NCBI RefSeq assembly: GCF_005405085.1
Contig: NZ_BJDJ01000001.1
Span: forward strand, 206,165-270,164
Length of the DNA stretch: 64,000 nt
Source of the DNA: Lactiplantibacillus daowaiensis
GTDB lineage: Bacteria; Bacillota; Bacilli; Lactobacillales; Lactobacillaceae
Reading direction: 5' to 3'
Part shown: positions 34,645 to 43,117 of the stretch, piece after piece
Layout of the letters: each line of letters opens with the position of its first letter
Numbering within the stretch: position 1 is the stretch's first letter
Notes under the pieces: generated by a model
Database searches by the model: none
What the model was told of the DNA's origin: nothing
The model's input: the letters and a program-made list of their open reading frames with translations, nothing else
Position numbers and translations under genes: made by a program

Positions 34645-36882
34645 TTAACGACCAATCAATTCAGCAATCATCCCTTTAATCGCTGGATCACTAACCGTTG
34701 ATAAATAACTCATGACTTTAGCAGGATCGTCCGCCTCGCTGTAAGCTTGCCATACGGCGAGCTTCGTTTCAAAATCCAGCTTAGCAAATTGTAATCGTTG
34801 TTTGATGAGCTGCGTCACCAGGGATTGTTGGTCGACTTGACGATAATCCGCATAACTAACCGTCGTTGCCGTTTGCGTACAAGTGTCCGCGACCGCACCA
34901 ACTAAAACAACTTGATATTGCCGCTCAGCTGGGATTAACTCGGCCCCAACTTTAACAGCAATCGTCAACTGCTGGTGGGCTTCATCCCAAGTTAATTCGG
35001 TCTTGGCTAACTGATCACCTTGATGCTCAACTAATGTATAGTGACCATCGGTACCCGTAAAGACCTTCAAGACCAGCTTCGTTGGTAATTGATCAACGGG
35101 CGCCAGATAATCTGGATTAAGCGGCACAATGCTCCCGGCTTTCACGAAGACCGGATAAGTGGCTTTTTCGCGGTAAGCTTCAAAGACGCGATCGCCTTGA
35201 TAACGCAAACCAGTAAAGAAGTCATACCACGTGCCCTTTGGTAACCAGACTTTGGTTTGTCCCAAATTGGCGGTCGAATCAGCTGGTGTCGTAATCGGGG
35301 CCACAATCATGGCCGGACCGAATTGATATTCATTAGGTAAATCGTAAGCCATCGCCGCTTCAGGATGTTGGTAATACATCGGTTGCACTAGCGGTATCCC
35401 ATGCGCGTGGGTTTGATAGTTGGCACTGTCCAAATAAGGAACAAGTTGACTCCGCAATTGCAAGAAATCAATCATCACTGGCGCAATCGTTTGGTCGTAA
35501 TTCCAAGGTTCTTTGCCCATAAAGATATTGTTTGAACTGTGTAATCGTAAAATCGGGCTAAAGACGCCTAATTGTAGCCAGCGTAAAGAAAGTTCACCGT
35601 CGTAAGTGCCTCGCATATGGCCACCAATATCATGACTCCACCACGTATAACCAATATTGCTGGCCGTCGCGGTAAAGTATGGCTGGAACTGTAGTGAGGC
35701 CCATGACGCCACCGTATCGCCAGAAAAGCCAATCGGATAGCGATGACTACCGGGACCTGCATAGCGAGATAAAATTAGCCCTTCACCGGGATGCTGACGC
35801 GCATTATCGGTATAGTGATCAATATTAAGGAGCCAGAGTGGATCGATGCGCGTTTTACCACGCGCCCCACCTTGTTGCCAGTCTAGCCACCAAAAATCGA
35901 CGCCTTGCGCTTCCAATTGATGATGTAGGTCAAAGTAAGCTTGTTTAAAAGCCGCGTTTTGCAAATCAAATAAAGCTGGTTGTTCGTTGGCCGTATCGAG
36001 TTTGAGTTGCCTCGCAACCGCTGGATAACACGCTTCACTAGGCCGAATACCAGACGCCGGATGGACATTTAATGTCACTTTGCGGCCCTGTTGATGAAGT
36101 TTCGTCATCATTTTGGCCGGATCAGGGAAATAGTCACGATTCCACGTATACCCAGTCCAGCCACTCCCGTATTTGGCGGGGATCGCTGTCGTATGCCAGT
36201 TCATATCAAACACCGTAACTGCAATCGGGACTTGCTGCTCATCGAAATGTTGCATTAATTTTAAATATTCCGCTTGGGTGTAGGGATAAAAACGACTCCA
36301 CCAGTTACCCAGTGCGTAGCGTGGCACCAATGGCGGAAAACCAGTGAGTTGATAATAAGCTTTGAGCGTGGCTTGATAGTCGCGACCATAGGCAAAATAA
36401 TACAGATCAGTCTCCGCCTGTTCACGCGCCGTTGCGGTCGTCCCTTCAAGAATAAATGAGTCGGAATCATCCAACACACTGAAGCCATCTTTTGACATTA
36501 AACCATCCGCCAATGGAATCGCCCCATCAGCCCGGTCTAACGTGCGCGCCGTGCCTTTGAGATTTTTTTCGTTCGTTTCCCCAAAATACCAGCGACTGTA
36601 GTGCACGCCATAATTAGAGGCCGCATCAATCATCAAGGTGTCCGCCGCAAAGGCCCCGCCTTCGTAATACAAGTGAAAACCAGCCGTTTTAATTTCTAAC
36701 TGATGACCATGTTCATTTTGATAAATTTTAAATTCTGGCACTGGAAATTTCCGATTTTGAACGGCCTGCGTATGCCGGTCTTCAAATTGACCACTAGCTG
36801 AATACTCCAACCGAATCAACTTATCGGTCAGCACGGTAAAGCGTGCATGGTCGCCAACGATTTGATTACCTGTGACTTGCAT
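34645..36882 (-). CDS. Glycoside hydrolase family 31 enzyme
   Basis: A 745-residue GH31 enzyme. I chose the ATG at 36882, 9 bases after GGAGGGG; an in-frame TTG 21 bases earlier overlaps that site. The layout is an N-terminal beta domain (about 1-190), the catalytic barrel with nucleophile Asp334 in WWLDWQQGG and acid/base Asp389 in GFSGDTVASW, and C-terminal beta domains. WLDWQQ differs from the WIDMNE of common GH31 alpha-glucosidases, so alpha-glucosidase, isomaltosidase or another alpha-glycosidase activity is possible. No signal peptide: cytoplasmic. It is transcribed alone, with two cre-like sites upstream, ahead of the two LacI genes. Confidence 0.82.
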   Translation of the reverse strand: MQVTGNQIVGDHARFTVLTDKLIRLEYSASGQFEDRHTQAVQNRKFPVPEFKIYQNEHGHQLEIKTAGFHLYYEGGAFAADTLMIDAASNYGVHYSRWYFGETNEKNLKGTARTLDRADGAIPLADGLMSKDGFSVLDDSDSFILEGTTATAREQAETDLYYFAYGRDYQATLKAYYQLTGFPPLVPRYALGNWWSRFYPYTQAEYLKLMQHFDEQQVPIAVTVFDMNWHTTAIPAKYGSGWTGYTWNRDYFPDPAKMMTKLHQQGRKVTLNVHPASGIRPSEACYPAVARQLKLDTANEQPALFDLQNAAFKQAYFDLHHQLEAQGVDFWWLDWQQGGARGKTRIDPLWLLNIDHYTDNARQHPGEGLILSRYAGPGSHRYPIGFSGDTVASWASLQFQPYFTATASNIGYTWWSHDIGGHMRGTYDGELSLRWLQLGVFSPILRLHSSNNIFMGKEPWNYDQTIAPVMIDFLQLRSQLVPYLDSANYQTHAHGIPLVQPMYYQHPEAAMAYDLPNEYQFGPAMIVAPITTPADSTANLGQTKVWLPKGTWYDFFTGLRYQGDRVFEAYREKATYPVFVKAGSIVPLNPDYLAPVDQLPTKLVLKVFTGTDGHYTLVEHQGDQLAKTELTWDEAHQQLTIAVKVGAELIPAERQYQVVLVGAVADTCTQTATTVSYADYRQVDQQSLVTQLIKQRLQFAKLDFETKLAVWQAYSEADDPAKVMSYLSTVSDPAIKGMIAELIGR

Positions 36883-36989
36883 ATAGTTATACCCCTCCAA
36901 CAAATGACCTTACAATTACCGTAACACGACGGTTTAATGCAACCACCACGTTGTTGTAAAGTTCTTATGTATTTATTGCTAAACAAACG

Positions 36990-37024
36990 TGTTAACGTTT
37001 CCAGTGTAATGTAAAGCGGTTTCA
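36990..37024 (-). promoter_or_regulatory. Two cre-like sites upstream of the GH31 gene
   Basis: TGGAAACGTTAACA (minus strand, 36990-37003) matches 13 of 14 cre positions; GTAAAGCGGTTTCA (37011-37024) matches 12 of 14. They lie about 110-140 bases upstream of the start codon. Confidence 0.5.
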
Positions 37025-37052
37025 TTTTAAAGGGGTAATTTTCAATGATACT

Positions 37053-37079
37053 AAAAAATACCCGCATTTGCGGGCATTT
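37053..37079 (-). terminator. Terminator of the DUF262 gene
   Basis: On the minus strand AAATGCCCGC pairs with GCGGGTATTTTTT, starting 6 bases after the stop codon. Confidence 0.75.
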
Positions 37080-37084
37080 GGAGA

Positions 37085-38701
37085 TTAGCACCAGACATTC
37101 ACAGCTGTATTTAAAACTGATAGTTGGCGTTGTGTGACCAAGTCATCATCCATTTGTTTAACCTTAGCCATCATTCGTGTACTTGCAAGCTTTGATTCCG
37201 CTAAAACTTCATTTATTGGCTGATTCTGCTTACGAATGCGGACATTCTCTTCTTTTGTGACCAATACTTTATTGCCAATTTGATTGGCATTTTCAATATG
37301 TTCATTAAGTGTTAAGACCTTAACCGCATTAATATCAATTAAATCTTGTTCAGCTTGATAATAAGTCTCAAAGAGCAAATGTTTCGCAACCTTTTCAGTC
37401 TTGGCTTGAAAGTGCGCCCAACTCGCTTTAAATTGAGACGTTGACAGCATGTCTACTGCAATTGCTTCATTGATTTCAACAACAGTTTTTAACCGATGAT
37501 CATTTACTTGTTCAGCAATCATGGAAAACATCTTTTCATATTTATTAGCGACTAAGCCACCAACCGTAAAGTTGTAAACAATGAAACTATAAATCTTGTG
37601 TAATACCGGTAACAAGTCTGCCTCAGTAAACCCATTTTTAATCATTGCTAAAACCAGCGGATAAAATGTTTTGCCACCCATATCTTTCAATACACCCAAC
37701 ATGACAATAACTTGTTCATCTTCAAAATAAGCATTATTTTTAGGACTCGTCATCGCAACAAACACATCAGCCAGCCTATTCAACTCTTCTGCAAATGTTA
37801 TGGCATCACTACTAGTTCCAATCCTACTGTGAATCGCTTTATACAATGCCTTTTCTGTTGCAAATTTACGTGTTGCGTTCCAATAAGCCCGAATAAAACG
37901 CGTTGTCATTCCGGAATCATTATTCAACCGATCCATCATCTGATTCCAAGTCGTTTGAACCGTCTCTAGCTCATATTGTGCAGTTCGAAAAACATGATTC
38001 TTCAATAAATCACTAGCATTTAAGTCACGACCACGAGCATTTAGCGTTTCAAAAATAACAAAAGCCGCGGCCTCATCCGGTGTCACAATCGTGATTACAA
38101 AAAAGCTTTGTGTCAAATGCTTATACAACATCTTTAAATAGTTCAAACGTTCATTACTAGTTTTAAACTGATGTAACATCTCTGCAACGTGTTTTTGTAA
38201 CAGTGTAAACGTCTGATTAATATTCTTGAGCGATTGTTCCTGTGTTTTCGGTGCATTAACAAAAGCTTGTGGTGTCTGAATATACTTATCGAAGTAAGCT
38301 CGCACTGAATCACTCTGTACTAAATGATAGTGCAGCCGATTTCCGATAATGTCCTCTTGTAAATCATTGGCACGAATTTTCGCTTCAGAACCATTCTGAT
38401 CATCAGCTTCAGCTAGCGCCAATAGTGCATCACGAATCACCGCAAAGAAAATAGTTACCGTTGTTAGCCGCTGTTGACCGTCAATGATATATTGTTTCTC
38501 ATTACTACTGTTCATGACAATCTGACCAAAAAAGTGATCAACTTGATTATCATCCATTACTTCCATTAAGTCATTCCACAAATCATCAACTTGATCAGCC
38601 CCCCATGCATAACCACGCTGATAAATCGGAATCGCCATATTAGTCACTTCTTTAAAAAGTGCTTCTAAACTATATTGTGTAAAAGATAGATTTCCAGCCA
38701 T
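37085..38701 (-). CDS. DUF262 protein with a degenerate C-terminal DUF1524-like region
   Basis: A 538-residue protein preceded by AAAGGAG and a clear ATG. The N-terminal DUF262 (ParB-like NTPase) domain is clear: IPIYQRGYAW (24-33) and IIDGQQRLTT (72-81), with FETLNARGRDLNASDLLKN in the middle. In GmrSD-type type IV restriction enzymes and relatives a DUF1524 His-Me nuclease follows. Here the tail keeps QIGNKVLVTKEEN (about 474-486), which resembles the IGN-LTLL part of DUF1524, but the His-x-x-Pro-Gln motif before it is reduced to LNEHIENA. Nuclease activity is thus doubtful. Base composition is visibly more AT-rich than flanking genes, and it stands alone, suggesting horizontal acquisition. 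A phage-defence origin is inferred. Confidence 0.78.
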   Translation of the reverse strand: MAGNLSFTQYSLEALFKEVTNMAIPIYQRGYAWGADQVDDLWNDLMEVMDDNQVDHFFGQIVMNSSNEKQYIIDGQQRLTTVTIFFAVIRDALLALAEADDQNGSEAKIRANDLQEDIIGNRLHYHLVQSDSVRAYFDKYIQTPQAFVNAPKTQEQSLKNINQTFTLLQKHVAEMLHQFKTSNERLNYLKMLYKHLTQSFFVITIVTPDEAAAFVIFETLNARGRDLNASDLLKNHVFRTAQYELETVQTTWNQMMDRLNNDSGMTTRFIRAYWNATRKFATEKALYKAIHSRIGTSSDAITFAEELNRLADVFVAMTSPKNNAYFEDEQVIVMLGVLKDMGGKTFYPLVLAMIKNGFTEADLLPVLHKIYSFIVYNFTVGGLVANKYEKMFSMIAEQVNDHRLKTVVEINEAIAVDMLSTSQFKASWAHFQAKTEKVAKHLLFETYYQAEQDLIDINAVKVLTLNEHIENANQIGNKVLVTKEENVRIRKQNQPINEVLAESKLASTRMMAKVKQMDDDLVTQRQLSVLNTAVNVWC

Positions 38702-39017
38702 AATTAACTCCTTTAGTTTTTGATGTTACATCAGTTAATTACGTAAATTATTGCTTAGATTTTTTTAATCTTAATTTAGCATCACTATTCTGATGGTTCT
38801 AGCAGCAACAATAATTCAAAATATTTTCTTTTTAATGTGAACCACTTTTAATCTCCGAAACTACTAATTAATTGTTTCAATAAATATAAGCACCAAGATG
38901 TACTGGATTATTATAAATATCGTTATAGCAACTTTTTATAGCCTATCAACACCCTGGTCTTCTATTAAAATTATCGTTATACTACGTGCACTAACAATCG
39001 CTTAGGAGGACATTTTC
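38702..39017. other. AT-rich divergent intergenic region
   Basis: About 316 bases, strongly AT-rich, between the DUF262 gene and the ECF S-component gene. A likely -10, TATACT (38978-38983), lies 34 bases before the GTG start of the plus-strand gene, but no good -35 is seen. I looked for a tetrahydrofolate riboswitch and did not find its conserved elements. Confidence 0.5.
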
Positions 39018-39536
39018 GTGACAACACATTCATCCATCAAATCACTAACCTTACTTGGCGTTTTAACCGCCATGCAAATTGTTTTAGGCAGTTTATTATC
39101 CATTCAATTTCTAACCACTAAGATTGCTTTCGCTTTTATCATTGTTGCTATTACGGCCAGACTATTTCCACCACTAATTACGGCCGGTAGCACCGCGTTA
39201 GCTTACTTTCTAGGTATGCTGTTATTTCCAAAGTTCACGTTTTTCCCTGGGTTTATCCTGACCGCCTTTTTAACCGGACTCGTCTTTGGCTATGCGTTTT
39301 ATCGCCAAACATCTTTAACGCGTATTCTCATCGCCAACTTTATTGTCACATTTATCTTGAACTTGTTTTTAAACAGCTTGTGGTTACATCTGATGTACCT
39401 CACACCTTGGTCGGTTTTATTAACAACGCGATTTATTCAAGAAGTTGTCACGATCATCATTTACACGGCCATATTGGTTATCTTATTTAAAGTACCCATT
39501 TTGAACCAACTAACTGAGCGCTTTAATCTTCACTAA
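39018..39536 (+). CDS. ECF transporter S component, FolT-like
   Basis: A 172-residue membrane protein with six helices, starting with GTG 9 bases after AGGAGG. Features of FolT-type substrate-binding components are visible: IQFLTTKIAFAFIIVAITA (helix 2), LLFPKFTFFPGFILTAFLTG (about 73-92) and NLFLNSLWLHLMY (about 115-127). It would bind folate, or possibly another vitamin, and use the shared EcfA-A'-T module encoded elsewhere. It has its own terminator. Assignment to folate rather than another vitamin rests on similarity of pattern only. Confidence 0.75.
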   Translation: MTTHSSIKSLTLLGVLTAMQIVLGSLLSIQFLTTKIAFAFIIVAITARLFPPLITAGSTALAYFLGMLLFPKFTFFPGFILTAFLTGLVFGYAFYRQTSLTRILIANFIVTFILNLFLNSLWLHLMYLTPWSVLLTTRFIQEVVTIIIYTAILVILFKVPILNQLTERFNLH

Positions 39537-39551
39537 GCCATTGACACCACT

Positions 39552-39583
39552 AAAAAAGCGTAGCCACGTTGGCTACGCTTTTT
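39552..39583. terminator. Bidirectional intrinsic terminator
   Basis: AAAAAAGCGTAGCCA (39552-39566) pairs with TGGCTACGCTTTTT (39570-39583) around a three-base loop. Confidence 0.88.
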
Positions 39584-39595
39584 ACCTAAATTCAA

Positions 39596-41302
39596 TTAAT
39601 TTCCACTCGGATACAATGACAAACGTTCAGCCCGATAAGACCAGTCGCCACTACTAAAGTTGGTCCGGTTCACATCAAAGACCACTTTGTTCGTCTTGCG
39701 GTTGACTTCCACAAACTCACTGCGCTTCCCATTATCGGCATAACCAAAACCAATCAATGTATTGCCTTGACCGACTCGATAACTACTCCCGACAATATTC
39801 GTGAAGTTGGCCGTCCCACGTGATTTACCGTAAGACCAAGTTGTTTTGACCGTCTTTTGCTTTTGGTTCAACCTAACTTCAGTCCCCATCGAATATTTCT
39901 TATTCGTGGCTTGGTCCCCACGAGTCACAGCTACATTATTGTCATAATATTCCAAATGTAAGACGTTACCACCGTCAGCTTCACCGACGATATTAATCGC
40001 ATGTTGCCCACCATTATATTGGAAGGTCGTTCCTTTAGCTGACTTCACCAAATACTTTTGATAGCTAGCAGGAATCTGTTCATTGGCCCCTAAGATCCAC
40101 TTCAACTTACCGGTCTTGTAGTTTAAGCCTAAGACCATGGATTGGTTCCGTCCCGAGACCACTAACAAGTTATGCTTTTGATCATAAACCATCGAGTTTT
40201 GGTGGAACCAATCTAACTTACCATCAGAACGGGTCGTCGCATCATATTTCGTATAAGCACTCTTGAATAAGACCCGCTTTAAGTCGATGACTTTTTTAAT
40301 CTTCCCGGTTTTACGATCAATTTGAATCATGGTATCTTCAACATACTTTGAACTACCATCGTCCACCGTCAACAAGAAGTCGCCATTCGGCATTTCAATG
40401 GCATCATGATGAATCACCGTGTTAACCGCGGTCTTCTTTGGATCAGTCTTAGTTGGAAAGACCCCACTGAAGTTATATTGCTTGTAGATTCGACCATAAT
40501 AATCGGTGATTCGTAGCGCATTATACTTCGAATCACTTGTGGCTTTTTTCGTCAAAACTAACAATTGACCGTTCTTTAATTGTTTAAAGACGTGTGAAAT
40601 CTTATTCGTCGCATACCACCGGACTTGGCCCTTAGCATCTAAGCCATAGGTTAAACCTTGGCTACTAACCGCAAAGGTCAGCTTAGTGTTCCCTGTCCCT
40701 AGTGACATCTTACTTGGCGTACTCGTCTTTAACGTATTGGTCCCAATATCACTTGGCAATTTACCGGTTTTAACTGTATACGTCTTGGTTGTCTTTTTCC
40801 CAGCCTTAGTCGTATAAGTCACTTTAACATGATTGGTCCGGTTAGCATATAACCCTAATACACCAATCTTGTGACTCGTTTGATAACCCTTGATCGTATG
40901 CGTCAACGTAGTGGCCTTAGTATCACCCACTACTTCAGTCGTCACTTGGGTGGCTTGCTTGGTCTTAACTAAAATCAACGCTGATAACGGACTCGTTTTG
41001 TATGGGTTCGTAATCACTTTGGCGGCCGCACCCGCTGAAAGTGACTTGAGCGTCTTCGTATATTTAGCCGTTAATGTCTGCGTTTCGGTAATCCCGGTCG
41101 TGGACAACGTTGGTTGTAGCCGCTTCTTAATGGTAGCGGTCGACAACCCACCTAAGTCTTCGACTTGTTTGGCGTGTTGGGCGACATCCTTAACTGGCTT
41201 TGCTTGAGACTGTTGCCAATACAACGTGCCCCCAACTAGCGCTAAGACAATAATAATTAGGCCGCCGACAAGCCAAGGTCGGCGCCGTAAATCATGTTTC
41301 AT
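39596..41302 (-). CDS. Membrane-anchored aryl-sulfate sulfotransferase (ASST family)
   Basis: A 568-residue protein with an N-terminal membrane anchor (about residues 11-29) and an external body. After a linker and an Ig-like region (about 100-185) comes a beta-propeller of the ASST family. Residues matching the E. coli AssT active site are visible: His299 (IHHDAIEMPNG), His367 (DWFHQNSM), Arg385 (SGRNQS) and His434 (GGQHAIN); the 18-residue His-Arg spacing equals that of AssT (356/374). The family transfers sulfate between phenols through a sulfohistidine, without PAPS. It would act on the outer face, exchanging sulfate among phenolic compounds. Monocistronic; no DsbA/DsbL partner is nearby. 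Confidence 0.82.
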   Translation of the reverse strand: MKHDLRRRPWLVGGLIIIVLALVGGTLYWQQSQAKPVKDVAQHAKQVEDLGGLSTATIKKRLQPTLSTTGITETQTLTAKYTKTLKSLSAGAAAKVITNPYKTSPLSALILVKTKQATQVTTEVVGDTKATTLTHTIKGYQTSHKIGVLGLYANRTNHVKVTYTTKAGKKTTKTYTVKTGKLPSDIGTNTLKTSTPSKMSLGTGNTKLTFAVSSQGLTYGLDAKGQVRWYATNKISHVFKQLKNGQLLVLTKKATSDSKYNALRITDYYGRIYKQYNFSGVFPTKTDPKKTAVNTVIHHDAIEMPNGDFLLTVDDGSSKYVEDTMIQIDRKTGKIKKVIDLKRVLFKSAYTKYDATTRSDGKLDWFHQNSMVYDQKHNLLVVSGRNQSMVLGLNYKTGKLKWILGANEQIPASYQKYLVKSAKGTTFQYNGGQHAINIVGEADGGNVLHLEYYDNNVAVTRGDQATNKKYSMGTEVRLNQKQKTVKTTWSYGKSRGTANFTNIVGSSYRVGQGNTLIGFGYADNGKRSEFVEVNRKTNKVVFDVNRTNFSSGDWSYRAERLSLYPSGN

Positions 41303-41402
41303 GCTTAATCACCATTTCCCTTTTTAATTAATTTCCGTATATTCAAGCCAATTGTTTTATACTATAAAATTAATCATATCAGAAAAACTAAGCCACCGAC
41401 AA

Positions 41403-43004
41403 CTAATTCAAAGCCGATAACATGCCAGCTAAGAAGTCACCAGATGTTCCGACATAAGCATGTTGCGCCACTTTAAAGATTGGCGCGGTCTCATCTTGAT
41501 TGACGGCAATAATATGCTTAGCACCGACCATCCCAATGACAAATTGATCCGCACCAGAGATCCCAATCGTCAAAATAACTTCCGGCGTAACGGTTGCGCC
41601 ACCAAGCCCAATTTGTTGTTCCACGCTAAATTGCTCCAACGTCGTTAATGGCCGGGTTACCGCAATCGCAGCCCCAATCCATTTGGCCAATTGTTGCGCT
41701 TGTAAAACGACCGTTGGTTCCAAAGCCCCCCGACCAAGCGCAATAATGCGTTTGGCGGTCCGCACATTACCAACATTAACAGGCACATCTTCAGTTAAAT
41801 GCAATTCTTTGACGATTCGATGTAAATCTGACGTTTCCACCCGTTTAGCCATTGGAACTGGTCGATTATCGACGGCATTTTGATGGTCCGCCACCCCAAG
41901 TTCTAAGGCCCCTAAGTCTTGCATGATCCACTCAGTCGAGCCTTCCGCTAGATCCATCGCCCGCATATCGCGCAACAATTGTTCTAAGGGAAACTCATGG
42001 GTATAGGCCAAGCCACCGACAATTTGAATGGCCTGATTGGTCACATCAAAGCCTTGTTGCCCGCCATATAACTTGGCCATCGTCGCCGCAGCTTCAAAGT
42101 CGACGTGTTGATCAACTTGACTCGCCGCATCTAAAGCCAATAACTCACCAGCCCGCTTTTGAATCGTCATTTTGGCGACTTTCGTTTGCACTGCCGGAAT
42201 CGTATTTAACGTCCCATCAACCACTTCGCGTTTAGCCGCATACATTTTGACACAATCTAGTGCGTGTTCCATCACTCCGGCTGAAATCGCCCCCATAAAG
42301 ATACGGGCAATCGCTTGATTCCGCCGCGCAATCGCCAAGCCTTGACCTGGGCGACCTAACATATCTGCGGCCGTCAGTTGGACATCCTTAAAATGTAACC
42401 CCGCCACAGAAGTGCCCCGTAAGCCCAACGTGGTTTGCTTCGCCGTGACACTAACGCCAGGCATCGTGGTATTGACGATAAACGTCACAAATTCGCCGCG
42501 GTCATCACGGGCGAGGACCACATACGCTGTTGCTTGACCACCATTAGTCACAAAGGCCTTTTCACCATTAAGTGTCCAGCCAGTGTCCGTTTTAACGGCC
42601 ATCGATTTGACCCCGCGTAAGCTCCCACCACTTGGTTCAGTAATCGCAAAACCCATTAAGTGATCATTGGCAGCACTCAAGTACCGTTTCTTTTGCGCTG
42701 GTGTCCCATAATGATCGATTTGATCAGCAGCTTTCCAAAGGCCTTCTAGCATCACCGCTAAACTCGCTGAACCACGCGCAATAGTCGACAAGACTACTGT
42801 CCGTGTTTGGGCACTCAAACCAGCCCCGTAAGGTTTGGCAATGCCTAACCGGGGGACTTTTTGTTGGATCAATAACTCATAAGCTGCTTGCGAGAATTCA
42901 CCCGTCTGATCAATTTGATGATCCAGCGGCGCAATGTGTTTAGCCGTAAAGGTTTCCAGTTGCTTAACTAATGCCTGTTGGTCGGCCGTTAAATTCATTT
43001 CCAT
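41403..43004 (-). CDS. Acyl-CoA dehydrogenase fused to an ETF-alpha FAD domain
   Basis: A 533-residue protein of two recognisable parts. Residues 1-375 form an acyl-CoA dehydrogenase: FAITEPSGGS (119-128), the middle beta domain, and LRDMRAMDLAEGSTEWI with the expected catalytic Glu354. Residues about 416-528 match ETF-alpha domain II: RIIALGRG, GGATVTPEVILTIGISGADQ, AVNQDETAPIFKVAQHAYVG. In canonical ETF-alpha the segments are GQTGK and SGAIQHLAGM; here they read GLGGA and SGADQFVIGM, so the flavin-contacting Thr and His are lost. No ETF-beta or ETF dehydrogenase gene is near. A soluble enzyme reducing an enoyl-CoA (or similar) with built-in electron transfer is inferred; substrate unknown. 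Confidence 0.8.
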   Translation of the reverse strand: MEMNLTADQQALVKQLETFTAKHIAPLDHQIDQTGEFSQAAYELLIQQKVPRLGIAKPYGAGLSAQTRTVVLSTIARGSASLAVMLEGLWKAADQIDHYGTPAQKKRYLSAANDHLMGFAITEPSGGSLRGVKSMAVKTDTGWTLNGEKAFVTNGGQATAYVVLARDDRGEFVTFIVNTTMPGVSVTAKQTTLGLRGTSVAGLHFKDVQLTAADMLGRPGQGLAIARRNQAIARIFMGAISAGVMEHALDCVKMYAAKREVVDGTLNTIPAVQTKVAKMTIQKRAGELLALDAASQVDQHVDFEAAATMAKLYGGQQGFDVTNQAIQIVGGLAYTHEFPLEQLLRDMRAMDLAEGSTEWIMQDLGALELGVADHQNAVDNRPVPMAKRVETSDLHRIVKELHLTEDVPVNVGNVRTAKRIIALGRGALEPTVVLQAQQLAKWIGAAIAVTRPLTTLEQFSVEQQIGLGGATVTPEVILTIGISGADQFVIGMVGAKHIIAVNQDETAPIFKVAQHAYVGTSGDFLAGMLSALN

Positions 43005-43076
43005 ATCGGTATCCTCTTTTTCGTCTGCTGTTAAGTTAACTCTAATTTACCACAGTTTTTTCATAATATAACTACT

Positions 43077-43105
43077 AAAAAAGGCCGGACACAAGGTCCG
43101 ACCGA
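43077..43105 (-). terminator. Terminator of the second MFS gene
   Basis: On the minus strand GGTCGGACCTTGT pairs back with GTCCGGCC, followed by TTTTTT. It separates the MFS gene from the acyl-CoA dehydrogenase fusion gene. Confidence 0.75.
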
Positions 43106-43117
43106 AAAATTGGTCGC

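Noticed and set aside
38702..39017. Possible tetrahydrofolate riboswitch before the FolT-like gene
   Set aside because: The conserved folate-riboswitch core could not be found; the region is AT-rich with little stable pairing.
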